Shown: piece by piece, positions 8,766 through 15,265 of the stretch | How positions within the stretch are numbered: position 1 is the stretch's first letter | Layout: every line of letters begins with the position of its first letter | NCBI RefSeq assembly: GCF_017303275.1 | Contig: NZ_JAFKOJ010000006.1 | Location: forward strand, 1-64,000 | DNA: 64,000 nt | From: Bacillus sp. NTK034 | GTDB taxonomy: Bacteria; Bacillota; Bacilli; Bacillales; Cytobacillaceae | Direction: 5' to 3' | Translations under genes and position numbers: made by a program | Notes under the pieces: generated by a model | What the model was told of the DNA's origin: nothing | Databases searched by the model: none | What the model saw: only the letters and a program-made list of their open reading frames with translations

Positions 8766-9275
8766 TTACGTAAGATCCAGTTCAAAACACAGTTCTTCCT
8801 GCTGTGTATCTTCAAACCACTTTATCCCAGCTGTGGTCATGCCGATTTTCCCGAGCACCTTCCCTGATGCAGGGTTGGCCGGATCCACAGCCGCGACCAT
8901 TTTCCGGACGTTCGGGCAATTTTTCCTTAAAGCGGTCAAGCAAGCAGCGGAAGCTTCAGCAGCATATCCTTTTCCCCAATAGTGCTGATTAAAATGATAG
9001 AGGAGCTCGACTTCGTGTTCATCTTCTGCCGGGTTAAACCCGCAAACTCCAATGATGGCGGAGGTTTCTTTTAGCAGAACAGTGTAAACCGAGTAGCCTT
9101 TTTCATTCTGCAGCTGCCGGTAAAAATCGATGGAGCGCTGGATACGGCTTTTAGTGCTGGCGCCGCCGCAGTATTTCATTACCTCCGGGCTGCCCCAAAT
9201 CTCATAAACTGCTTCCAGGTCATCGGCCTGCATGGTCCGGAGCAGGAGCCGTTCCGTTTCAAAAGAAATGGTCAT
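8766..9275 (-). CDS. RimJ/RimL-type GNAT acetyltransferase
   Basis: A 169-residue acetyltransferase of the RimJ/RimL subgroup: it opens with ISFETERLLLRTMQADDLEA, typical of this subgroup, and has the acetyl-CoA loop YWGKGYAAEASAACL around residues 103-117. The usual roles are N-terminal protein acetylation or small-molecule acetylation; the substrate is unknown. The start at 9275 follows GAGGTG with an eight-base gap; a GTG at 9284 overlaps that site and is less likely. Single gene with its own terminator. Confidence 0.88.
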   Translation of the reverse strand: MTISFETERLLLRTMQADDLEAVYEIWGSPEVMKYCGGASTKSRIQRSIDFYRQLQNEKGYSVYTVLLKETSAIIGVCGFNPAEDEHEVELLYHFNQHYWGKGYAAEASAACLTALRKNCPNVRKMVAAVDPANPASGKVLGKIGMTTAGIKWFEDTQQEELCFELDLT

Positions 9276-9353
9276 TCTATTCACCTCGTGCGGTTTTCTC
9301 TTCTATGAAAATATTATAAGATAGAGTGAGGAAAAACGTTAGGAGTTTTTGTC

Positions 9354-9962
9354 ATGCACGTACTCTATAAATCTTTGATTTTGGGAATGGCCGCCAGCAT
9401 CCAGGGAATCGCGATGACCTTTTTCTTGTTTCCGCATTTTATCCCGTCAGGCGGTGCGGCAAGTCTGGCTGTTTTATTCAATTATCTGTTGGACGCGCCT
9501 TATTCGGTGACATTGTGGGTCTTGAATGCCGGCCTGCTGCTGGCAGCGGCCAAATGGCTTGGGAAAAGCAGTGTGATCTGGACGCTGTTTTGCGTTTCCG
9601 TTACTTCGGTTACGATTGATTTTCTGACTACATACATAACGGAACCGCTGAATCCGGTTCTCCTGGATCTTTTGCTTGGAGCAGTAGTCTTTGGAGTGGG
9701 AGTCGGCATTTTATTCCGGATGGGCGCTTCGTCTGGGGGCATGGATATCCTCGCGTTAATCATTTCCAAAGCTAGGGGAAGTGCGCCGGGCCGGACGCTA
9801 TTTTACATAAATGGCAGTCTGCTTTTGCTTACAGGGGTTGTCGTGGACTGGAAGGTTATTGTATATGCGGTGATCTGCCAGATGATCGGGACCCGGATGA
9901 TTGATCTCATTTACAAGGTTGATATAAAAATCCTTGCGGAGAAATATAAAATTCATTACTAA
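9354..9962 (+). CDS. YitT-family membrane protein
   Basis: A 202-residue polytopic membrane protein with about five or six segments. The SGGAASLAV and GASSGGMDILALI stretches fit the YitT (DUF161) family, but the C-terminal cytoplasmic DUF2179 domain of full-length YitT proteins is absent. Function is unknown for the family. The ATG at 9354 follows AGGAG (9341-9345). Monocistronic. Confidence 0.82.
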   Translation: MHVLYKSLILGMAASIQGIAMTFFLFPHFIPSGGAASLAVLFNYLLDAPYSVTLWVLNAGLLLAAAKWLGKSSVIWTLFCVSVTSVTIDFLTTYITEPLNPVLLDLLLGAVVFGVGVGILFRMGASSGGMDILALIISKARGSAPGRTLFYINGSLLLLTGVVVDWKVIVYAVICQMIGTRMIDLIYKVDIKILAEKYKIHY

Positions 9963-9963
9963 A

Positions 9964-9992
9964 GAAAGGGCCTTGCAGGTCTTTTCTTTTTT
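9964..9992 (+). terminator. weak terminator after YitT-family gene
   Basis: Imperfect stem-loop around CCTTGCAGG with flanking GAAAGG / CTTTTC, followed by a T tract. Confidence 0.5.
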
Positions 9993-10045
9993 ATGGAAAA
10001 TATTTCACTATTGTTCTAGGGTAATAACATGAAAGTGGGGATACT

Positions 10046-10240
10046 ATGATTCAGCTGCAAGAAGATAAGGATAATAGCAAAAAGAATAATGAAGAAGAGG
10101 ACAATGGCTGGGATGTAGGCTAGAATACATATGAAGCAGGGGAGCAGCTGGCGGATGATGGCTGTCTTGGCTGTGCCGGAGGGTGTTTCTTTCAGGCTTT
10201 ATTTCTTGTGATGACACCACTATATTTTATTCTGACATAG
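10046..10240 (+). pseudogene. small cysteine-rich membrane ORF interrupted by an in-frame TAG
   Basis: From an ATG at 10046, behind GTGGGG, a frame of 64 sense positions runs to a TAG at 10238, broken by one in-frame TAG at 10121. The first 25 codons encode a very acidic, Asn-rich peptide; the second part encodes a segment with CLGCAGGC followed by a hydrophobic helix (FFQALFLVMTPLYFILT). The two parts together look like one small protein with a cysteine cluster and a membrane anchor. A terminator hairpin follows immediately. Either a recent nonsense mutation, a sequencing error, or two unrelated frames by chance. I do not recognise a family. Confidence 0.45.
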
Positions 10241-10264
10241 AAAGGACAGGGGGACCTGTCCTTT
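10241..10264 (+). terminator. hairpin GGACAGG/CCTGTCC
   Basis: Perfect 10-bp stem AAAGGACAGG (10241-10250) / CCTGTCCTTT (10255-10264). Same core word as the hairpins at 1515 and 39442. Confidence 0.65.
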
Positions 10265-10265
10265 A

Positions 10266-10447
10266 TCAGATATATCGGCCAAATGTTAAGGGGAGCGGAC
10301 GGATTTTCATTTTAACGGCCAATTTCAAAAGGAAATCGGCCGGATTTATATTTTATCGGTCACTTTTAAATGGGTATCGGTCAGAATTTCATTTTTTCGG
10401 TCACTTTCACAGGATATCGGTCAAAATTTCAATATATCGGTCACTCT
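10266..10447. repeat. degenerate ~20-bp repeats, word TATCGGTCA / CGGCCA
   Basis: The word ATCGGTCA or its CGGCCA variant recurs roughly every 20 bases, separated by short AT-rich stretches such as cttt, aaatttca. The right half is the more regular. The same word family fills 56689-56985. No gene overlaps it apart from a meaningless frame. Confidence 0.8.
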
Positions 10448-10489
10448 GTGTCAAATCAGCTTTTCAAAGATGGCACTGTGCAAATAATT

Positions 10490-11410
10490 TTAATATAATA
10501 CTCTCCACAAATAAAAAGTAGCATACGCTTCCCAATTCTCCCAGCGAGCGGAATATTTCAGAATTTCCTCTCTCACCGGTTTCCTCTCAGAGCCTAAGAT
10601 CACTTTGATCGCATTATGCAAGCCGACATCATCGATTGGAAAAGCGTTTGGGAAGCGCAGGCAACGCATAAGGACATAATGGGCGGTCCAGGGGCCGATG
10701 CCGCGTATTTTGGTCAGCCTTTTTTCTGCAGCCTTCACATCTCCCGCGTTCAGCAAGTCCTTTTTCGAAAGCTCGCCGTTTACAATTAAGCGGGCTGTGT
10801 CTATCAGATATTCGCATTTTTTAACGGTCATTTTTAAGTCGGCTAGATCTTCGATGGTTAACCCGGCAATCGTTTCCGCTTCAGGGAAGAGCCAGTATTT
10901 ACTCCCGCCGTTTTCCAGGGACTCCCCAAGTTTTTCAACGAGCCGCCGCTTTAGTGTATACGCATATGTAAGGTTAATCTGCTGCCCCAGGATTCCCCAG
11001 GCAAGAGCCTCGAATAAATCGGGAATTCCCATAACTCTCAGTCCGAAAAATTGCTCGGCAGGCTTTTGCAGCAAGGGATCTGTTTGTGCCATCTCATAAA
11101 ATGGGGTCAGGCTGGCTCCGAGGTCGAACCAATCATGAATATATGCCGCAATTTCCGCTTTCATTTGATGCGTGACGGGCTTATGAATGACGACGGAGAG
11201 AGATTGATCTGACACAGCATTTATTTCAAGCAGCAGCTTTTCATTCCCGATGGCAAGGGCGCGTCTAATTGTCTCCCCGGAAATTTCATAGAGGCATTCA
11301 TTTGCCGATCTTGATAAGTATCGCAGGTTTTCGGAAAAGCTGAATTCATGCGGAGTGAAAAGGACCAGGCCATTTTCATCCTCTTTCCAGTTTACAAAGT
11401 AAGAGCTCAT
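10490..11410 (-). CDS. alkA: DNA-3-methyladenine glycosylase II (AlkA-like)
   Basis: A 306-residue HhH-GPD base-excision glycosylase. An N-terminal AlkA-like part (1-110) precedes the catalytic domain: GILGQQINLTYAYTLKRRL (about 139-157), the helix-hairpin-helix LTKIRGIGPWTAHYVLMR (232-249) and the catalytic Asp in FPIDDVGL (Asp260/261). It excises alkylated purines, leaving abasic sites. It is divergent from adaA-adaB, sharing a 118-base control region with an Ada-box-like word, so it is likely induced by methylating agents through AdaA. Length fits Bacillus AlkA. Confidence 0.92.
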   Translation of the reverse strand: MSSYFVNWKEDENGLVLFTPHEFSFSENLRYLSRSANECLYEISGETIRRALAIGNEKLLLEINAVSDQSLSVVIHKPVTHQMKAEIAAYIHDWFDLGASLTPFYEMAQTDPLLQKPAEQFFGLRVMGIPDLFEALAWGILGQQINLTYAYTLKRRLVEKLGESLENGGSKYWLFPEAETIAGLTIEDLADLKMTVKKCEYLIDTARLIVNGELSKKDLLNAGDVKAAEKRLTKIRGIGPWTAHYVLMRCLRFPNAFPIDDVGLHNAIKVILGSERKPVREEILKYSARWENWEAYATFYLWRVLY

Positions 11411-11430
11411 TTGGATTCCTCCTTTTCTTT

Positions 11431-11507
11431 ATTGTAAATTCTCAGGATTACGTTATCTTGCGTTTATATTTAGAAATCGCTGATGATGAATCTTTTTTGT
11501 GTATACT
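11431..11507. promoter_or_regulatory. shared alkA/adaA control region with Ada-box-like word
   Basis: Minus-strand -10 TACAAT (11436-11431) for alkA and plus-strand -10 TATACT (11502-11507) for adaA; neither has a good -35. Between them TTGCGTTTATATTT (11458-11471) reads, on the other strand, AAATATAAACGCAA, similar to the enterobacterial Ada box (AAAGCGCAA). It lies at activator distance from both starts. This is an inference from position and similarity. Confidence 0.45.
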
Positions 11508-11528
11508 TTTTAGCAGAGGTGATCGCAG

Positions 11529-12104
11529 GTGGCTTATGAACAGATTCCGGAAGAATATTGGAACGCGATAAAGGATTGCGACAAATCCTATGATGGTCTC
11601 TTTCTTTATGGCGTTAAAACGACGGGGATATTCTGCAGGCCATCGTGCCGGTCGAGAGTTCCGAATATCGGCAATGTCGCTATTTTTCAAAATGCTGATC
11701 AAGCACTGGCAGAAAATTTCAGGCCGTGCAAGCGCTGCAAACCGGAAGGCCTCAGCCTGCCTGCAGAAGAATGGATTAAGCAAATAACCGGGTGGATCGA
11801 CCAGCATTATAGCGGCCCGATTACATTGCATCATTTGGGGGACCTGTTTCATGGAAGTCCCTTTCATTTGCAGCGGGTGTTCAAAAGGGTCACCGGGAAG
11901 TCGCCCACAGAGTATATTCAGGATATCCGGCTCGAAAAAGCCGTTCATATGCTGGAGGCCGGGGAGCAATCGATAGCCGATGTCGGTGCATCAGCAGGAT
12001 TCCCCAGCACCCCTTATTTTATCTCTTTATTTAAAAAGAAGCTGGGTACAACACCTGCGGCATATCGAACCAAAAGAAGGGAGGAGCGGGAGAATGAACA
12101 TTGA
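11529..12104 (+). CDS. adaA: AdaA: methylphosphotriester-DNA methyltransferase and transcription activator
   Basis: A 191-residue protein: an N-terminal Ada zinc domain with four cysteines at 36, 40 (FCRPSC), 67 and 70 (CKRC), and an AraC-type double helix-turn-helix from about 85 to 182. In this family one zinc cysteine accepts a methyl group from methylphosphotriesters, switching the protein into an activator of the adaptive response. The GTG start at 11529 is chosen because AGAGGTGA lies six bases upstream. It overlaps adaB by 11 bases. The separate adaA and adaB genes match the Bacillus arrangement rather than the fused Ada of E. coli. Confidence 0.94.
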   Translation: MAYEQIPEEYWNAIKDCDKSYDGLFLYGVKTTGIFCRPSCRSRVPNIGNVAIFQNADQALAENFRPCKRCKPEGLSLPAEEWIKQITGWIDQHYSGPITLHHLGDLFHGSPFHLQRVFKRVTGKSPTEYIQDIRLEKAVHMLEAGEQSIADVGASAGFPSTPYFISLFKKKLGTTPAAYRTKRREERENEH

Positions 12105-12591
12105 ATGGGCGAACCTGCAGGAAGGGGAATGGAGCCTTTATCTGGCGAAAACCGAAAAGGGTCTCTGCTATAGTGGATCTGACCCGGAGTTTGAGGAATT
12201 TGAAAGGTCCCTGAAAAAATATATTCCAGCTGCAGTGCTTGTGGAAAATAAAGCAGCACTGCAGCCATACATGATGGAATTACAGGAATTTCTACTGAGG
12301 AAAAGACAAATTTTTTCAATGGACCTGGATTTGAAAGGGACTCCGTTTCAAGAGGAAGTCTGGGAGGCATTAGTGCAGATCCCATACGGGAAAACAGTCT
12401 CTTATTCGGATATCGCAGAGAAAATAAACAGGCCGCAGGCAGTCCGGGCAACAGGGAAAGCAATCGGTGCCAATCCGCTGTTAATCGCGGTCCCATGCCA
12501 TCGTGTCATCGGCAAAAATGGTGCGATAACCGGCTATCGCGGGGGGATTGAAATGAAGCAGTTTCTGCTTGAATTGGAGAAACAAGGCTGA
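12094..12591 (+). CDS. adaB: AdaB: O6-methylguanine-DNA methyltransferase
   Basis: A 165-residue suicide DNA repair enzyme. The active-site signature VPCHRVIG carries the methyl-accepting Cys135; the DNA-binding helix motif reads YSDIAEKINRPQAVRATGKAIG in part (YSDIAEKINRPQ, AVRATGKAIG). The N-terminal half is the usual ribonuclease-H-like fold, and the length is normal for single-domain family members. The start at 12094 follows GGGAGGAGCGGG. Co-transcribed and coupled with adaA. Confidence 0.95.
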   Translation: MNIEWANLQEGEWSLYLAKTEKGLCYSGSDPEFEEFERSLKKYIPAAVLVENKAALQPYMMELQEFLLRKRQIFSMDLDLKGTPFQEEVWEALVQIPYGKTVSYSDIAEKINRPQAVRATGKAIGANPLLIAVPCHRVIGKNGAITGYRGGIEMKQFLLELEKQG

Positions 12592-12620
12592 AGAGATGGT
12601 CATCTTCGGCTATTTTTATT
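12586..12620 (+). terminator. terminator of adaA-adaB
   Basis: Stem GCTGAAGA (12587-12594) / TCTTCGGC (12603-12610) with one G-U pair, then TATTTTTATT. The adaB stop lies in the left arm. Confidence 0.75.
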
Positions 12621-12730
12621 ATTCAGCAGCTGGGATGAGTATATAGCTTGAGGCGATATTAATTTGGATACTTCTAAATAAATCCGAATTCGGATCTAAT
12701 CAGGCAGGAGAGGGATAAAAAAAACGTCCT

Positions 12731-12948
12731 GAGTCCGAATGTGTGGCTTATTTGGACAGGATGCGGAGAAAACCGAGGATTTGAGTCCGAATGCAGTGCC
12801 TATATGGACAGGATGCGGAGAAAACCGAGGATTTGAGTCCGAATGCAGTGCCTATTCGGACAGGATAAGGAGAAAACCGAGGATTTGAGTCTGAATGCAG
12901 TGCCTATTCGGACAGGATAAGGAGAAAACCGAGGATTTGAGTCCGATT
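12731..12948. repeat. four 52-bp tandem repeats with internal hairpin
   Basis: Units at 12731-12782, 12783-12834, 12835-12886 and 12887-12938, each exactly 52 bases, then ten bases of a fifth (GAGTCCGATT). Within a unit GTCCGAAT and ATTCGGAC form inverted arms about nine bases apart, followed by CAGGATAAGGAGAAAACCGA. Unit 1 is the most diverged and units 3 and 4 are nearly identical. No reading frame is conserved. A single diverged copy lies at 28709-28790. Confidence 0.95.
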
Positions 12949-13006
12949 CATTATCCAATCTTTCATCCCTCATAGTTTCGGATTATAATAAACTAAAGCA
13001 TGATCA

Positions 13007-13016
13007 GGGGGGGGGG
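13007..13016 (+). repeat. ten-G homopolymer serving as ribosome binding site
   Basis: A run of ten G directly upstream of the AraC-family start codon (13023). It supplies the G-rich ribosome binding site; slippage here would change spacing and translation. Confidence 0.7.
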
Positions 13017-13022
13017 AGTAAA

Positions 13023-13715
13023 ATGGAAAGCATTACCTGCGAAAAAAGATCCTATTCCAGAGAGTTTCATTCGCACCAGCATGAGTTTGGCCAGTTTCTT
13101 TTTCCTTTGCAGGGCTCCCTGGATATCGAGACGAAATGGCAGGAAATCAAGCTTGACCCCGACTATTGTTTTTATCTTCCGCCAGGGTTTGATCATAACT
13201 ATCGGTCGATGGACCGGAATGAATTTTTAATTCTGGATATCCCGGCGCCTTATTTGCCGGAAGAGACCAGCAGTATGTACATTCAGCTAGATCAGCAATG
13301 GTCTTCGATCCGTTATTTGCTGCTGGGAGAGGCGGGGAATCAGGGGGATACATCCTCCCTGGCAGATTTGACCAGGTATGTGACCAGCAAACTGCAAGTC
13401 GCCAAACCCCCGTCGATTGACTATATTCATAAGCATTATAAGGAGTCGATCCGATTGGAGACTCTGGCGCAAATCGAACATTATCATCCGGCCTATTATT
13501 CCGCATGGTTTAAGAAGAAGACCGGGAAAAGCCCTAAAGGCTATATATCTGATCTGCGCTTGAAAGAGGCGAAGCATTTATTAATGTCAACCTCCTGGTC
13601 CATGTCGGTGATCAGCGGGGAATTAGGCTTCGAAAATTCTTCCTCCTTTACACGGTGGTTTACCCGCAGTGAAGGAATAGCACCTCAAAAATACAGGATC
13701 CTTAAGAATGGATAA
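13023..13715 (+). CDS. AraC-family transcriptional regulator with cupin domain
   Basis: A 230-residue regulator: an N-terminal cupin-like ligand domain (about residues 10-95, with FHSHQHEFGQF and LPPGFDHNY histidine motifs) and a C-terminal AraC double helix-turn-helix (about 125-228) including LRLKEAKHLLM and FENSSSFTRWFTRSEG. The family binds a small molecule and activates a nearby gene. The EamA transporter immediately downstream on the same strand is the natural target candidate, although a stem-loop separates them. Ligand unknown. Confidence 0.9.
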   Translation: MESITCEKRSYSREFHSHQHEFGQFLFPLQGSLDIETKWQEIKLDPDYCFYLPPGFDHNYRSMDRNEFLILDIPAPYLPEETSSMYIQLDQQWSSIRYLLLGEAGNQGDTSSLADLTRYVTSKLQVAKPPSIDYIHKHYKESIRLETLAQIEHYHPAYYSAWFKKKTGKSPKGYISDLRLKEAKHLLMSTSWSMSVISGELGFENSSSFTRWFTRSEGIAPQKYRILKNG

Positions 13716-13722
13716 AAGGGAT

Positions 13723-13794
13723 ATTAAACTTGGTAAAGAAAATTCCCAGGAATTTTTCTAAGATAAGTTTAATGATTCCTTTTATCTTTTTTTA
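13723..13794 (+). terminator. stem-loop between AraC gene and EamA gene
   Basis: Outer arms ATTAAACTT (13723-13731) / AAGTTTAAT (13765-13773) enclose an inner AGAAAATTCC / GGAATTTTTCT stem, followed by a T-rich tract. It ends next to the ribosome binding site of the EamA gene, so attenuation is possible. Confidence 0.65.
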
Positions 13795-13807
13795 TTGAGG
13801 TGATAAC

Positions 13808-14707
13808 ATGAACGGGAAAGCGGCTCCATTTTTTATATTGCTTGCCGGAGTGCTCTGGGGGACTACGGGTACAACGCAGGCCTTTGCGCCGGAAAGCGCA
13901 CACCCGATTGCCATCGGGGCTGCCCGACTGGCGGCAGGCGGTTTATTTTTATTATGCATGGTTCTGATGGCGGGGAAACTGGACCTGAAAAATTGGCCTA
14001 TCAGGAACACCCTGTTGGCCTCACTTTGCATGGCGCTGTACCAGCCATTGTTCTTCTCAGCGGTGACCCTTACAGGAGTAGCCATTGGAACCGTGACAGC
14101 GATCGGGAGTGCGCCGATCTTATCGGGTTTTCTTGAATGGCTCTATTTGAAAAAACGCCCGTCTGCCATTTGGTGGTGTTCTACCTTCCTGTCCGTTTTG
14201 GGCTGTGTTCTGCTTTTCATGAACAAAAATTCGGTTCAAATGGACCCGGCTGGACTATTAATGGCATTGGGGGCTGGTTTGACATTTGCAGGCTATACGC
14301 TTGTCAGCAGGGATCTGGTTGAAAATTATTCATCACTATCAGTCGTTGCCGTTGTGTTCACACTAAGTGCCACCTTTCTATCGCCATTCTTATTTATTTT
14401 TGACATGTCCTGGCTTGCGAGTGTTCGGGGTTTGACTGTCAGTCTGCACCTGGGGATTCTGGCTACGGGAATTGCCTATTTCCTTTTTTCAAAAGGGCTT
14501 GTCCATGTTTCCTCTTCAACAGCGGTCACACTTGCGCTGGCGGAGCCTTTAACTGCAGCATTATTAGGCGTTTTTCTATTAGGGGAATCTTTAAACATGA
14601 CTTCCTGGTTAGGGATCCTTCTCTTATTGCTTGGAATTGGCGTTTTGATAGGATCTCCAAAAAGTTCTGAAAGAGATCTTGAGCCTGGAGTGGTTCAGAA
14701 ACATTGA
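13808..14707 (+). CDS. EamA/DMT-family transporter
   Basis: A 299-residue integral membrane protein with ten hydrophobic segments in two EamA repeats (about 8-137 and 150-288), typical of drug/metabolite exporters of the RhaT/YdcZ type. The opening LLAGVLWGTTGTTQAF and the later ALAEPLTAALLGVFLLGE are family hallmarks. Substrate unknown; often amino acids or metabolites are exported. The ATG follows GAGGTGATAAC. Probably under control of the adjacent AraC-family regulator. Confidence 0.9.
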   Translation: MNGKAAPFFILLAGVLWGTTGTTQAFAPESAHPIAIGAARLAAGGLFLLCMVLMAGKLDLKNWPIRNTLLASLCMALYQPLFFSAVTLTGVAIGTVTAIGSAPILSGFLEWLYLKKRPSAIWWCSTFLSVLGCVLLFMNKNSVQMDPAGLLMALGAGLTFAGYTLVSRDLVENYSSLSVVAVVFTLSATFLSPFLFIFDMSWLASVRGLTVSLHLGILATGIAYFLFSKGLVHVSSSTAVTLALAEPLTAALLGVFLLGESLNMTSWLGILLLLLGIGVLIGSPKSSERDLEPGVVQKH

Positions 14708-14716
14708 TATTCATAT

Positions 14717-14759
14717 AGAAAGCCTATCTTCTCCCGGAGAAATTAGGCTTTCTTTTTTT
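14717..14759 (+). terminator. terminator of EamA gene
   Basis: Perfect stem AGAAAGCCTA (14717-14726) / TAGGCTTTCT (14744-14753) followed by T's to 14759. The T tract is also the left arm of the first RHH operator. Confidence 0.9.
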
Positions 14760-14772
14760 GTAGAACAAAAAA
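14754..14772. promoter_or_regulatory. upstream palindromic operator
   Basis: TTTTTTGT-AGA-ACAAAAAA, a 19-base palindrome just upstream of the -35 box of the RHH gene. An identical copy lies at 14803-14821, centre to centre 49 bases. Confidence 0.8.
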
Positions 14773-14774
14773 GA

Positions 14775-14803
14775 TTGCATTGTGAAATAAACTTCTTTAT
14801 TAT
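14775..14803 (+). promoter_or_regulatory. sigma-A promoter of RHH regulator gene
   Basis: TTGCAT (14775-14780), 17-base spacer, TATTAT (14798-14803). It is flanked on both sides by identical palindromes, the second touching the -10 box. Confidence 0.75.
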
Positions 14804-14821
14804 TTTTTGTAGAACAAAAAA
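14803..14821. promoter_or_regulatory. downstream palindromic operator
   Basis: Identical copy of the 14754 palindrome. It covers the predicted transcription start and ends five bases before the CCGGAGGG ribosome binding site. Confidence 0.8.
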
Positions 14822-14836
14822 TAATCCGGAGGGTTT

Positions 14837-15226
14837 ATGAAAGAGCAAACCTTAACTTCACTCGAACAATATGAAGAGTTTCTTAGAAATAAGATGATCC
14901 ATAAAGCGAAAAAGAAAGGTCTTGAAGGTGAGGATCTTACAGAATATCTAAAAAAACATGAGAATGATGCGGCACGCATTTGGAAGGAAAATGATCTTCA
15001 GAGATGGCTGGAAAAAGACGGGTATGTGACCATAGCCGTTTGGAGAGATGAGACAGGACAGCGGAAAATCGGAAGGGGACGTCCCAAGAAGCCTGAAGGC
15101 CAAAAACTTAAGCATTCCATCCATGTCAGGCTGGATGAAGAGATGTTTAAAAAGCTGAATCATTTCTGCCAGGAAAAAAAGGTGGATGTTTCAGAAGCCA
15201 TCCGGATTCTTATCAATAATCTTTGA
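14837..15226 (+). CDS. ribbon-helix-helix (CopG-like) regulator with AT-hook-like motif
   Basis: A 129-residue protein. The last 38 residues (KHSIHVRLDEEMFKKLNHFC, then VDVSEAIRILINNL) have the strand-helix-helix pattern of CopG/Arc repressors. Residues 79-86 (GRGRPKKP) match an AT-hook. The first 65 residues are helical and highly charged with no recognised fold. RHH dimers bind short palindromes in pairs, and two identical palindromes flank this gene's own promoter, so autorepression is likely. The Bcr/CflA pump 39 bases downstream and the nitroreductase beyond it would be in the same transcript. The ATG follows GGAGGG. Confidence 0.78.
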   Translation: MKEQTLTSLEQYEEFLRNKMIHKAKKKGLEGEDLTEYLKKHENDAARIWKENDLQRWLEKDGYVTIAVWRDETGQRKIGRGRPKKPEGQKLKHSIHVRLDEEMFKKLNHFCQEKKVDVSEAIRILINNL

Positions 15227-15265
15227 GCTCAAAGTCCAAATTCATAGGAAAAGGCAGGAAAATCA

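Noticed and set aside
10183..10521. 112-codon frame in the 10.2-10.5 kb gap
   Set aside because: It is translation of the TATCGGTCA repeats, with no translation signal.
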